Of a stretch of DNA of 64,000 bases, positions 43,871 to 55,970 are shown piece after piece. The stretch covers positions 393,319,217-393,383,216 of the forward strand of contig CM062294.1 of NCBI GenBank assembly GCA_031216915.1. The letters run 5' to 3'. How positions within the stretch are numbered: the first letter of the stretch is position 1; every line of letters begins with the position of its first letter. Below the pieces are notes generated by a model. The model did no database searches. It was not told the DNA's origin and saw only the letters and a program-made list of their open reading frames with translations. This stretch comes from Pictodentalium vernedei (taxonomy: Eukaryota > Mollusca > Scaphopoda > Dentaliida > Dentaliidae). Both the position numbers and the translations under genes were made by a program.

Positions 43871-45345
43871 GTGGTCACTCCACTAGCAGTGTAGAAAGTT
43901 AAATGAAAGGGGTGTAGATTTTGATATGATATTGCAAGATTTTATTTAGTTGTTGAAAATAAGCATAATCAATATTTGACATGTCAGCTCTATTATAGAT
44001 TTTGCTTATTATGATTTGAATAGCTATAATCATTTATTTTTTATATATCTTGGTTATTATATGAGCTTAATTGTTTGGTGCTGTAGTACTGTATGCAAAA
44101 TAGATATTTGAAATCCACTTGTTTTATTATTGGGTACCGTTTATACTGAGTTTGAAGAGTATAAACTCATAATTTATAGTATTCGGGTCAATAAGATTAA
44201 GTGTTATGATTCTTTAAGTTATGATTTGTGGTTTTGGTGTTTGTAATTGTTACGGAGTACTGTGTGGTGCATAGACACAGAGACACAGTTTGAGTTATTG
44301 AAGTCTATAAGTGCATATTACACTGGTTATAGTGTGGTGCAGACTGCAAATAGCACCAATACATTGTATTTCTGTGTTGTGCAGAGGCACATAAATGCAG
44401 TTTATTACCAGTTAGTGTCGTGCAGGTAGCACAGGTACACTTTGAGGTGTTTGGGCCTTAATGCTGTGAATGCTAAGTCGCAGCTACTGAAGTAAGTCCT
44501 CATTTTGCACGAGTTAATTAGAGTTCAAGATTTGAGAAGACAAATACTGAAATATTTGTGGTAACATTGTGTTGTGCAGAGAGCACAGAGACACAATTTT
44601 ACTGAGAGTTTTCTAAGTTAGTAATTGCGGTTATATTATATTACTTGCGTGTGAAACTTGTTTTGTTTGATACTGTTCTGTACGGGTAAGAGCCTAGTAC
44701 TTGTGCTAAGTTGAAATTCATTGGTTTGAACTTCATTGCAATGTAAAGTTGAGTTAACTGTAGTGACATTCATAGTAAAATTGAGTTGAACACATCAAGG
44801 GAGATTATTCTACCGTGTTGCTCATTTTCTGCCTGCTTGGATTCTAAGAGATTTCAGCTTAAGACAAAGTTAGAGATTGAGAGCCATAGAGATATATTCG
44901 TGCGTGCCAAATTTTGCTGTTGTGCCATATATACATATATATAGATAGATATATGCATTCATTTTGTTTGTTGTGAATAAATTAGTAGTAGTTGAGATTT
45001 GTATTTTATTTTCTAAGTCATTGTTGGCTTTTGAGCTCCCCATCACATTGAAATGTTTATAGAGTGTTTTCCCCAAACGCGGGGTGGTGTCACCCTGACT
45101 GTGACAACACTGATTCACTATTCGCCGTATTTTTATGTATCATTGGGCAACAGGTGACCCATAGGGATATTGCGGATAGGAAGTAGTAGCCTTAGGGGTC
45201 CTTTGGTCGTTGGAGTTCCATCAGGTCTCCCAACTCTTATACCCAAGAGCTCCTAGGTGTCACAACACATTTGAATATACACATCCTAGGGATGTTGAAT
45301 TCAAGAAACATTATTTCGTCTGGTGTTTTTGGAAAAGATTTTTAA
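43871..45345. other. Unassigned DNA with a degenerate repeat at 44255-44610
   Basis: GTGTTGTGCAGAGxGCACAGAGACAC-like sequences recur near 44260, 44335, 44375, 44418 and 44570. Between 44930 and 44960 is a TATATACATATATATAGATA tract. An AATAAA lies near 44976. No gene seen. Confidence 0.5.
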
Positions 45346-46195
45346 TTATCTCCCTTTTCGAGTCCCCGAGTGGGTCTGACTGAACCCCTAAATATTTGTT
45401 CTCATACCACATTGATAACAAAGACACCCAGTAAATTTATAGCAAACATCACTCATATAAAAAATCTTCTTCCAAGGTTCTGTACAAAAAATGTTATAAA
45501 CATAATTCCCATAAATATGACTGCCGGCAGGCATTTTGAATTTTGGGCCAAGCCCAAAAGCACTCGTTATCATCTCATGATGATAACAAACGTAGTCCTA
45601 GAAGTTCTGTACAAAACAAGAGACCCCAAGTGGCCTTAATCGCTCACCTGCCAAAGTGGTTCAAAGAAGTATTTGGGGTCACATTCAGTTAGACATGGTT
45701 CCTCAACACTACAAAGGAATTAAGTCATGAAAGGCAAATTTTGTGGAAAAACACTAAGGAATGGATTTGAACAAACCTGAACCTAACATGCACCCCCCTG
45801 CCACCCCACTCATAGAAAGCCCCAATATTAAGCCGGAGACTCAAATTAAACAAACTTCAATCTCACCCCCTTACGGATGCTGTATACCAAATATCAAAAG
45901 CTTCTGGTTGGTGGATTGGAAGAAGAAGATTTTTAAAGAATATCCCTCATATTGCACTAATCTGAATATTTGGGCTCCCATCGAGAGCCCAAATATGGAT
46001 CCAGGAATTGGATTTCAACAAACATGTGAATGAAATCTTCCAAAGATGTTAAAGGTGAAATATAAAAGCCTTTGGAGCAGTGGTATGGGAGAAGAAGATT
46101 CTTCAATGTTTTTCCCATTAATCACAGTGTTAAAAAATGATGACTCCGCATTTTTTCAAAGTCCTGGAAAAGTACCCTATAAAAAAATAGGCTGA

Positions 46196-47246
46196 TGAAA
46201 TCATCAGATGTGTGTACCCATACGCACAACTAGTAGAAAGCTGTATGTCGGAGGGCCACCGTGGATGCCGACATTATGTACACCATACATGGTATGGGTA
46301 CATAGAGAAATGGATTGGAGGAGTGCCTAATTTGATGGATAAGGGTTAATATCTCCGGATCAAATTATTAGATTTACATAAAAAACTACACAGCACAGCA
46401 CATCAGTAACCTGAATACATATATGAAGTAACCTGATAATTGGATTAATATTTAATGAGTAAACGCATGCCGAAGAATGGATTGGAGTAGTTCTCAATTT
46501 GAAGGATAAAGGGTTAATATCACAGGATCAAATTATCAGATTTACACCAAAACCTATACAGCTCGGCACATCAGTAACCTGAACACACATACGAAGTAAC
46601 ATGACAATCGGATTGATATTTTTTGAGTTATCTCATGCCAAAGGGATTGGAGGAATTTTCAATTTGAAGGATAACGGGTTAATATCTCAGCATCAAAATA
46701 ACAGATTTACACCAAAAACTATACAGCTCGGCACATCAGTAACCTGAACACAAATATAAAGTAACCTGACAATCCAAGCAATACTTTTCAAGTTATCGAA
46801 TGCCAAAGGGATTAGAGGAATTTTCAATTTGAAGGATAAAGGGTTAATATCTCTATCAAAATAACAGATTTACACCAAAAACTATACAACTCGGAACATC
46901 AGTAACCTGAAGATATATATAAAGTAACATGACAATTGGACTGATATTTTTTGAGCTATCTCATGCCAAAGGGATTGGAAGAATTCTCAATTTGAAGGAT
47001 AAAGAGTTAATATCTCCGGATCAAATTATCAGATTTACACCAAAAACTATACAGCTTGGTACATCAGTAACCTGAACACAAATGTAAAGTAACTTGACAA
47101 TCCAAGCAATATTTTTCAAGTTATCGAATGCCAAAGAAATGGATACGGATGCCGGCCGGACGGATAGACAAAGGATGGATGAACAATGGATGGCCACCCC
47201 GGATGCCGGCATTATGTGTACCATACATACATAGTATGGGTACAAA
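46196..47246 (+). mobile_element. Hairpin-ended element, family C
   Basis: Starts AGGCTGATGAAATCATCAGA with TGTGTACCCATACG, ends GATGCCGGCATTATGTGTAC, CATAGTATGGGTACAAATAA. TACCCATA at the left pairs with TATGGGTA at the right. The core has about five units of 164-168 bp marked by TTCAATTTGAAGGATAAAGG, CAGATTTACACCAAAAACTA and CATCAGTAACCTGAACAC. GGACGGATAGAC precedes the end. Confidence 0.7.
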
Positions 47247-48170
47247 TAAAAAATGATGGCAATTTTTTTTTACCATTTCTTTCTGTTGTTCCAAAGGAAG
47301 CTTCAAACAAAATAAAAATTTTCAGTGCCGTGTAGTTTTGGAGATACAGGCATTTTAATTTTTTTTCTATTTTTAGATCCTACAGTTCCAATGGGCGGAT
47401 GGCAAAAATGTTTTTAGCATAAATTAGGTACTTATGACCCAATAAGTCCTCATATCAAATTTGGTTCAAACTGGCCTCTTAGTTTGGAAAATAAAAATTT
47501 TGGTACAATTCGGGCTCCCACAGGAAGCCCAAATATGAACCCAGGGACTTGACTTTAACAAACTTAGATCTCACCTCCCTAAGGGCACTACTGTATACCA
47601 AATATCAAAAGATTCTGACTGGTGGATGTGAAGAAGATTTTTGAAGAATATTCCTCATATTGAACTAAGTTATAATTTGGGCTTCACAGGGAGCCCAAAT
47701 ATGGACCAGGGGACTTGAAATGAACAACCTTGAATCTCACCACCATAAGGATGAATACCAAATATAAAAAAAATCTGACTGCTGAATCTGAATCTGAAGA
47801 TTTTTAAAGAAAATTCCTCATACTGAACTAAGTTATAATTCGGCCTTCCACAGTGGGCCTAAATATGAACCTAGAGACTTCGCTTGAACAAACTTGAATC
47901 TCACCCCCTAAGGATGCTGCATACCAAATATCAGAAGATACTGATTGATGGATCTGAAGAAAATTTTTCCAGAATATTCCTCATATTGCACTAATTTGAA
48001 TATTTGGGCTCCCATAGAGAGCCCAAATGTGGACCCAGGGAATTGATTTCAACAAATATGTGAATCAATCCTCCAATGATTTTATATGTGAAATATGAAA
48101 GCCTTTGGACCGGTGGTTTGGGGGAAAAAGATTCTTTAATGTTTTCCCCATTACCCACAGTGTTAAAAAA

Positions 48171-48183
48171 TGCTGACTCAGCA
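48171..48183. promoter_or_regulatory. Perfect Maf recognition element (TGCTGACTCAGCA)
   Basis: Third exact T-MARE copy, in the 3' domain of the family-A element at 45616-48847. Motif match only. Confidence 0.5.
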
Positions 48184-49095
48184 CTTTTTCAAAGTCCCAA
48201 AAAAGTACCCTATGATAAAACCGATAGCAAATTTTTTAACCATTCCATTCTGTTGGTCCTAATGAAGTTTCACACCAAATAAAAATTTTCAGTGCAGTGC
48301 AGTTTTGGAGGTATGGGCGTTTTAAATTTTTTCTATTTTTAGATCCTGCAGTTCCCATGGAGCGACAAGAAAATTTTGGGAGGGAATAAATTAAATACTT
48401 ATCTCCCAATAAAACTTTATATCAAATTTGGTTCAAATCAGCCTCTCGGTTTGGAAAATAGAAATTTTGGGCAGGGCAAAAACTCTTTCCCCTCCCATAA
48501 CGATGGCAAATATAGCCCCAAGATCTTCTCTTGAACAAATCTGAGTCTACACCTCAAAAGGAAGCTGCACACCTAATATCAAGTGTCTGCTACTGCTGGT
48601 TCATGAGATTTTTTAAGATTTAGGCTCACTTTTTGGGCATGGCCCTACCAAGGGGCGAGTCAACTTGATTTGAACAAACTTGAATTGACATATGACAGGA
48701 AACATGCACACCAGATTTGGTTAAACTTGGTTGAGTAGTTTGTGAGAAGAAGTCGATAATGTAAAGTTAACGCCGGACAACGGATGGATGGACGGACGAC
48801 GGAAAGTGATTAGTAAAGCTCCCCTTGAGCTTTGCTCAGGTGAGCTAAAAAAACTGATTGTACCTAATTTCGGTATAAAATGGCCGCTCGCAGCCACCTT
48901 GAATTTCGGACCGCACCCCAAAAATACTTATTCTTGTCTTAAGGTGATAACAAAGGCACCCAAGAAGTTTCGCGAAGATCAGTTCATAAATACAGCATCT
49001 AGCCCGAGCTATATTGGCATGTGCACTTACTGTGTATACGTGGCACTGAATAAATGAAAGTTCATCTAATTTACATAATTTCTGCATGAGAAAAC

Positions 49096-50497
49096 AATAG
49101 CGCACATATCGCTGAAGCAATACAATGTCCCCTACTGGACTAATGAGCATTAATAATTATACAAATGTTGTAACCAAGATGTGATCAGCATGAATTCCAT
49201 TGAAGCGTTTCCCAATAAAGTCTGATATTTTGGTGCTTTTCCATATTTGCAAGGGCCATAACTCACACAAGAATAATGCAATCAGCATGAAACTCAAACT
49301 TGTTTTGTAAGTCATTGTTCTATAGTAGGTTACCAAGAATGAAATCATTCGGTTGAAGCATTTCCAAAAAAAAAGTCCGGAAAACTAAAGTATGACTGAC
49401 AGACTGATGGATGGACAGAGTGCAAATGAAACTTGATCTGTAAGTCATCGTTCTATAGTAGATTACCAAATATGAAATCATTCCGTTGAAGCGTTTTTAA
49501 AAAAGTCCGGAGAACTGATATTTTGGTGCTTTTCCATATTTCCAAGGGCCATAACTCACACAAGAATAAGGCAATCAGCGTGAAACTCAAACTTAATCTG
49601 TAAGTTATCGTTCTATAGTAGGTTAGCAAGAATGAAATCATGCGGTTGAAGCATTTCCAAAAAAAGTCCGGAAAACTAAAGTATGACTGACAGACTGACT
49701 GACAGACTGACGGATGAATGGACAGAGTGTAAATGAAACTTGATCTGTAAGACATCGTTCTATAGTAGGTTACCAAAAATGAAATCATTCCGTTGAAGCG
49801 TTTCAAAAAAGGTCCGGAAAACTGATATTTTGGTGCTTTTCCATATTTCCAAGGGCCATAACTCACACAAGAATAAGGCAATCAGCGTGAAACTCAAACT
49901 TAATCTGTAAGTTATCGTTCTATAGTAGGTTAGCAAGAATGAAATCATGCGGTTGAAGCATTTCCAAAAAAAGTCCGGAAAACTAAAGTATGGCTGACAG
50001 ACTGACTGACAGACTGATGGATGAATGGACAGAGTGTAAATGAAACTTGATCTGTAAGACATCGTTCTATAGTAGGTTACCAAAAGTGAAATCATTCCGT
50101 TGAAGCGTTTCAAAAAAAAAGTCCGGAAAACTGTTATTTTGGCACTTTTCCATATTTCCAAGGGCCATAAATCACACAAGAATAACGCAATCAGCAAGAA
50201 ACTCAAACTTGATCTGTAAGTCATCGTTCTATAGTAGTTTACCGAAAATGAAATCATTCCGTTGAAGCGTTTTCAAAAAAAACTTTGGAAAACTGATATT
50301 TTGGTGCTTTTCCATATTTCCAAGGGCCGTAACTCACACAAGAATAATGCAATCCGCATGAAACTCAAATTTGATCTGTAAGTCATTGTTCTATAGTAGT
50401 TTACCAAAAATGAAATCATTCCGTTGAAGCGTTTCCAAAAAAAACTCTGGAAAACTAAAATGTGACTGAGAGAGTGCAAATGCCGGTAGGGGACTAA
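49096..50497 (+). mobile_element. Hairpin-ended element, family D
   Basis: ATGTCCCCTACTGG near the left end pairs with GCCGGTAGGGGACTAAAAA at the right end. The core repeats blocks of about 150-160 bp: GAAATCATTCCGTTGAAGCG, CATATTTCCAAGGGCCATAA, CTCACACAAGAATAA, TCTGTAAGTCATCGTTCTAT, with interspersed GACTGACAGACTGA tracts that make a larger unit of about 300 bp. It interrupts family B inside that family's GAGAAAAAAACC A-tract. Minus-strand open frames across the repeats are not genes. Confidence 0.7.
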
Positions 50498-51208
50498 AAA
50501 CCCTGCGCATTATATGTGATGTATTCCATGTTACTAAACATTCATTCGAAAATTTATTCAAATCAGAACCTTCATATAGAAGTTCTGTACAAAAATACGA
50601 CTGTACCAAATTTTGGTACAAAATGACCACGGCAGCCATCTAATGCATTATCTTGAATTTTGGACTGCACCACCCAAAACACTCGTCCTCATCCCAAGGT
50701 GATAACAAAGGTGCCCAAGAAGTTTCGTGAAGATCATTCATAAATACAGCCCCTAGCCCTAGCCGTATTGACATGTGTACTTACTGTGGATAAGTAAAGT
50801 TCATCTAATTTGCACAATTTCTGCATGAGAAAAAAACCTCTATTATGTGTGATGTATTCCATGTTAAAAATTCATACAAAAATTTATTCAAATCAGAACT
50901 TTCACACAGATGGCTGCTGGGGAGGGGGCCATCTTGAATTCTGAACCATACCCAAGCCGTATAGAAGTTGTGTTCAAAAAACTGATTTACCTAATTCCAG
51001 TACAAACGGGCAGCCGGCGGCCATCTTGATTTGCGGATTGTACCCAAAAACTTTGTTATTGTCCCAAGGTGATAGCAAAGGTACCCGAGAAGTTTCGTGA
51101 AGATTGGTTTATGAATACAGCCCCTAGCCCGACTGTATTGACGTGTACTTACTGTGCATAAGCAGCACTGAAGAAAACTAAGTTCCTCTAATTTGCATAC
51201 TTTCTGCA

Positions 51209-51672
51209 GGAAAATATAAATTTGATAGTAAATTTCCTTTCTTATTATACCTACCGCAATTGTTTACTACAGGCTTGCACTAGAGTGGAAGACCCTAACT
51301 CGGATAAAATACTCTCTATTTTAATCTTTCCCAAGAGATTTGGGAAAGGAAAGTGTGTAAAAACACCATGAAAAAAAAATAAGCCAAAACTGGTTCGAGA
51401 GCCATCAGCGCACATCCAGTAGGGAATGCTCTTCTCGAAGTACAATTCCACGACTTCCGTTAACCAGTGCATAAAGCAGTCATCAAACCATTCTTTTGAG
51501 TCCGCCAACATAGGAGTTATGTGATCAGCAAGGAGGAAGGATTCTTACCCGAATAAGAAGACGGGAGGGCCTCCATGTAAACAATTGTGGTAGGTATAAT
51601 AAGAAAGGAAATTTACTATAAAATTTATATTTCTTATCAACCTACCTTGCAATTGTTTACTACAGGCTGAAT
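51209..51672 (-). repeat. 3' terminal region of the second DIRS: terminal repeat plus internal complement
   Basis: ACCTACCGCAATTGTTTACT (from 51250), its inverted form GTAAACAATTGTGGTAGGT (about 51578-51596), and again CCTTGCAATTGTTTACTACA followed by GGCTGAATAG (about 51645). Outer arms AAATTTGATAGTAAATTTCC and GGAAATTTACTATAAAATTT are inverted. This is the same a / inverted a / a plan as 18575-18966, with the shared GCTGAATAG word but otherwise different sequence. Confidence 0.6.
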
Positions 51673-51929
51673 AGACAATAGGAGGGAGGGAACCACATAA
51701 CCAACCCACACACAACTTAACTGCACTAGAACTGTGGACAGAGGAAGAGGTCCCTGGGCCTATCAAACCATAACATCACAAACATTAGTAAAAGACAATG
51801 AGAGATGAGGCATATGGATCTGTGCGATGCACAGACAGAAAGGGCAGTAAACAGTATGGAGCTGGAACTGACCTTGTAAGAAGCCGAATGGCTAGGATAA
51901 ACAACAGTCTGAGCAAAAGAAAGAGAGCC

Positions 51930-52770
51930 CGTAGAACAAAGGTCCTCTTCTGCAACTGTTGCAGATAAGCGGAGAAAGTAGTATTTCTCCAGTAGACTGC
52001 CAGCATAACATCCGACAACATGACGGAATTAGTATAAGACAATGCATGCACCCAATGGCAGAAAAACGATTGGTAATACAAATGCCAGTCGCTAGACGAG
52101 TGGAAGCTGCTCGAACAGCAAGACAAATCCATCGGGAGAAGGATTCAGGAGAGATCTTCTGTCGACCAGGAATAAGAGACAGAAAATCGATCCTACCCGT
52201 CCAAAAGAACAGAGCAAAGGGTGTTTACCCTTAACAGAAGGAAGAGTCCCGATACATATAGGAGCCCGAGTAGTTTCTGATTCCTGGCCAGAAAGGAGCA
52301 ATCACTGGTAAACATAACATTGGTGGGAGAGCTCCAGAAAAAGGCCGGGTCAACCGAGAGGGCGTGAAGCTCACTAACCCGTCTGGCTGAGGCAAAAGCC
52401 ATCAGAAAAGCCATCTTGTATGTGAGAAAATGCATATCCACCCGGGTTAAAGGCTCAAACGGTGCCCCCCCCCCCCCCCCCCCACCCCCCATACAGCAAA
52501 GCATCACCCAAGAAAGATTCCATTTTGGAGTAAGCTGCAAAGTCAAGGAAAAGTGCCGAACAAGCTTGAAGAGGCATGGAGTAGAGCTGATACAACCATG
52601 TCCCATATACGAAAAGATCTGGCACGGACCTGTACCCATTGCTGGAGACCTCCGGAATCAAACATATACCAGAAACTCCGCAATCTGTGTGATCGAAGGA
52701 GTGACAGAAGCAACAGAGTGATCCACCCACCATCGACAGAAGACCTTCCACTTAGCCGCATAGGCTAAAC
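51930..52770 (-). pseudogene. DIRS tyrosine recombinase, frameshifted but readable
   Basis: Minus-strand pieces in order: KWKVFCRWWVD with QIAEFLVY (core-binding domain, about 52660-52760), then LTRVDMHFLTYKMAFLMAF and ASARRVSELHALSVD (first catalytic Arg, about 52345-52440), then VRAASTRLATG (HxxR box region, near 52100), and finally AVYWRNTTFSAYLQQL, where the Tyr codon at 51965-51967 is the likely nucleophile. Order and spacing fit DIRS recombinases, which integrate the circular element DNA. A run of 19 C (52465-52483, poly-G on the coding strand) and several shifts destroy the frame. Confidence 0.75.
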
Positions 52771-52949
52771 CAGTGGGGTGCCTCCTTGAAGAAGAAAAAC
52801 AAATACACTGCTCGTCTCGAAAAATTCACTACGGAGGAGACAGGACCTGACAAAAGACATGCGCGAAGGCACACTGAAGTCGGGTCAACATGAAACCTCC
52901 TCGGGCGACCTTGGCAAAGAAAGTCGTGATGTAGAGGGAGACATGCAGC

Positions 52950-53771
52950 AACCGCCACTAACAGAGAGCGGAGCAGATTGATCCACACCCACTGAGGGAC
53001 AGGGGTGCGTTCGAAAGGATTTGACAACTGCAGGTTCGTATCTGGGCTAGAACCTGAGGCAGAATCGGAACCGGAGGGAAGCCGTAGCCGACAAGACCGT
53101 TCCAAAGGAGGGACAGAGCGTCCATGGTGAAAGGCAGAGCATCTGGACACGGTGACACGAAAGTGTCCACCTGATGGTTCCAACGAGTCGCAAAGAGATC
53201 GATGTAGGGAAGACCCTAGATATCGAAAAGAGGCTGGAACACCGCCATGTGGAGCATCCACTCGGTGGAAAAGAACCTGCCCTGTCGGGACAGGGAGTCA
53301 GCTAGGACGTTCAGACGACCGGGAAAGTGACGAACCATCACTCCGGGGTTGATATTCTGAGCGAGCAGTAGAAGATCCTGAACCAATTCGTACATGGGAA
53401 CATAGTGCGTGCCACCCTGGTTCCGAATGTAAACAACCACCGTCAAATTGTCGGACAACAGAGGACCTGACAATTGAAAGGCGGGGATCCACTGCCAGAA
53501 ACTCAGAAGAAAGAGCAAGAAGCTCCTTCTGGCTGACGTGAAGAGCTGCTAGATCCTGGTCCCATGACCCGTGAAGGAAAAGACCTAGAGGATCCAATGT
53601 CACACCCCATTCGAGATCGCTGGTGAGTGCCATCAGAATACGATCGGATGTGGGGAAGTCCAATGGAACTCCCTGCATAATCCACTGAACGTCTGTCAGG
53701 GAAGACAGTGACGAGGAAGAGACCCTGGTAACTGAAGCACCAGATCCAGAGGATCTACATTCGGCCTCCAT
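52950..53771 (-). pseudogene. DIRS RNase H domain and joining segment
   Basis: Minus-strand pieces: LEWGVTLDPLGLFLHGSWD and HVSQKELLALSSEFLAV (53298-53700), NLTVVVYIRNQGGT (about 53400-53460), HFPGRLNVLADSLSRQGRFF with STEWMLH (53216-53330), then DTFVSPCPD, MDALSLLWNGLVGYGFPP and ILPQVLAQI (52958-53170). The catalytic acidic residues cannot all be placed because the frame shifts between pieces. RNase H removes the RNA template during replication. Better preserved than the equivalent at 20760-21560. Confidence 0.8.
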
Positions 53772-53774
53772 CGA

Positions 53775-54519
53775 CTAAAAAAGTGTTGGAGAGGTTGGAC
53801 ATGCAGCCGATCTAGAGGAATGAGATCCATCACCGAACCGCAGAGACCGTGCAGCTGGGGAAGGCTCCGAGCTGTTGCGGACGTGGGCCGGGACAGAGTC
53901 AGGGCAAAAGGCTGAGAAAATCACAGCCCTTGCCTGAGAAACCGCCACTGTATATCCAGCCCATCCCAGATGACAAAACGACGGAGAAGGGACCAGGTCT
54001 GACTTCACCCCGTTGACTCTGAACCCTAGTGACATGAGTAGGCTCAACAGTGTGACGACATCAGACTCCAGAAAGGCAGCATTGGAATGCCTCTGGAGGA
54101 TATCGACTAGATAAGCCAAAGACGACACCCTGGACTGTGTGCAATGTTAGACCAACACATGCGAAATCAGACAGGTGAAGGCCCAGGGATCCAGGTCGAG
54201 GCCAAAGGGCATGGCCTTGAACTGGAAAACATCCTGGGGAAAGGAGCGGCAAACTGCCCTGAAAGCCTCCATGCTGAACTGAGGAGCAATGATAGACTGC
54301 GTCCAGATACTCAGATCGATAAGCTGTCTGAGTCGGTCGTCCTTCTTTGGCACCAAGAACTGGAGGGAATAAAATTCCACTGAAAAAATGTTCTTGATGA
54401 CCTTGATTGCCCCCTTCTGACAGGAGATTGCCTATCTCCATGATCAAAAGGTCCCAATGTGTAACGCTGAAAGGGACTTGTGTTGGAAGAGGCACTCTTG
54501 ACGGAGTGGAATGCCTCAA
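53775..54519 (-). pseudogene. DIRS reverse transcriptase, doubly damaged
   Basis: Minus-strand pieces: LQFLVPKKDDRLRQLIDLS (motif at the start of the palm, 54147-54380), KAMPFGLDLDPWAFTCLISH (the PFGL box, where DIRS enzymes read LPFGLs.aPr.FT), then SLAYLVDILQ, corresponding to YLDD-I, and LMSLGFRVNGVKSDLVPS. Two features show it is inactive apart from frameshifts: the segment between FSMEAFRAV and FKAMPFGL lacks the DLKDAYFH box holding a catalytic aspartate, and the YxDD box reads YLVD. Reading direction and neighbours fit the DIRS order. Confidence 0.8.
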
Positions 54520-54540
54520 CCTGGGACGAATTTGAGGTGA

Positions 54541-55970
54541 TTACTGCTGATGCTTACCCTTACCCTGTGAGCGAGTAGAAGTGGCGGCAGGAGGATCAGC
54601 CCTTAGCTTCGTAGAGGAAGCAGAAGGGTACTTGTTAGGCTTTGGATGGCTCCTGCCTCCAACAGAAGGCTGATCAAGCTGACGAAGCAGCAACAGACCA
54701 ATGGAATGACATAGGGAGTCATCCCAGACTGTCGCCACGGAACCATGGAATAGTTGCGGACCCGCCAACAGAGGCAGATCGAAGAGCAGCGCACTGCCCC
54801 TCACGATGGCTTGTGTCCAGCACAGCGACCCTGCGAACTAATTCCAAGTTAGCTGTGTTACAGGCATGTGTGTGAGAAGATACATGAGCACCTTGGACAG
54901 CACACAAAAAACCTGTTCATTGTCAAACTTATCTGGGAGCAGATAAGCAGTAAAGCAGAGACGACGTGATCGAAGAGAGAAAGCATTCCAACATCTCTCC
55001 CGATAAGCCCAACACAGACTCCAGAGTCTCCATATGAAAAATGGCCGGCTTAGGAGTTGGAGTCCCGATCCAAGACTGTCAAAGTCTGGCAGACTGACGG
55101 ATTGGTGAAATCCTAGGAACGATAACGCACCGGAGGCAAGAAGAGTCAACCTTGATGAAGAACGACGTCTTCATAGCCTTGGAACTCAGCTTAGAGTCCC
55201 AAGCTGTAAATGCTTCAACCATCTGTACGGACAGGCACGGTCAAAGGCGCCCAGAAGCAGGTTGCTCCACAGCTAATGTGTGCGACCGATGATCGCGGCC
55301 GGGTTGACACTGTCGGCTGGTTTGAGATCTCGAAGGAACCCAAACACAATGTCAAGAGCTGCCCACATTTCAGAAGACCATTGGCTCTCGACATCAGGCA
55401 AGTCGGACTCATCCCATGAGTTGGAAGACACATAGCCCATCATGAGCAAACCAGCCGACGCCTTTCATGGTGTTGGCACACCAGGGGAACAGAAAGCGGC
55501 CGGTTTCCAATCCCGGGAGGTGGCGCCACAGGGGGTGCCCGGAAACCACTCGTAGTCTTGCTGAAAGCAACGGAAAAAGGCTCTGGGACTGAACCTACGT
55601 GAGCAAGGAGAGGGCTTCCCTAAGCTCACTGACTGTCGGAACGGTATGACGTGGGAACGGACCGGCAAAGTGGCTTCAGACCGGACTAATTTACAAGCGA
55701 AGTGTCACGATCCTCAAATACACCCGACCCAGGGTGACGGGCTGCAGTCGAAAACATCTGAAGGCAGATGTGTCTTGAGGTATGACATACCCCGGGGATC
55801 TAGAGTGGAAACTCAGGAGAGTCGCCACAGACCTCTGCGGGACAGAAGGTCCAGGCTGCACAAAAAGCCTTGGTCATGCAAAACTGGCCGTGGGACCAGA
55901 GTGGGTGGACGGAAATACCTCGGAGCTCACGCTAACCCCACCATGAACATCCGTATCCAAGGAGAAAAAT
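54541..55970 (-). pseudogene. gag-like ORF of the second DIRS (C-terminal part)
   Basis: Lies upstream of the reverse transcriptase on the coding strand. The end has a basic, polar tail (GGRSHPKPNKYPSASSTKL then a KGKHQQ end), as is usual for DIRS gag-like proteins. No zinc knuckle seen. Several frames are needed. The family-C insertion at 55971 separates it from 56840-57246 and 59467-59872. Confidence 0.45.

Larger units (their letters stand above)
45616..48847 (+). mobile_element. Family-A element inserted in family B
   Basis: Starts ACAAGAGACCCCAAGTGGCC with AATCGCTCACCTG, ends AAAGCTCCCCTTGAGCTTTG then CTCAGGTGAGCTAAA. It has few core units (for example around 45885-46010 and 47515-48050) and the family-A 3' domain. 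The target GTACAAA/AAAACTG is an A-run. A family-C element interrupts it. Confidence 0.7.
45346..51207 (+). mobile_element. Family-B element, heavily interrupted
   Basis: Family-B core blocks (GAGTGGGTCTGACTGAACCC, TTCTCATACCACATTGATAA, GTTCTGTACAAAA) run to 45615, resume at 48848 (AAACTGATTGTACCTAATTT) to about 49093, and resume again at about 50498 to 51207 (GATGTATTCCATGTTACTAA, GTACAAAATGACC, AAGAAGTTTCGTGAAGAT). The gaps hold a family-A and a family-D element; at 51208 the second DIRS-like element begins. Confidence 0.65.

Noticed and set aside
49453..50479. Minus-strand frames of 142-165 codons with repeated SFLVTYYRTM modules
   Set aside because: Translation of the family-D tandem core; module repeats match the DNA period and no family is recognised.
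51251..51511. Frame with EWFDDCFMHWLTEVVELYF as a conserved protein because it recurs at 63347-63559
   Set aside because: The two sites are inverted terminal regions of one element family; recurrence reflects the terminal repeat, and the frame includes the palindromic ends.
51959..52768. Plus-strand open frames across the second DIRS
   Set aside because: They are shadows of the minus-strand recombinase, which has family motifs; the plus-strand products have none.
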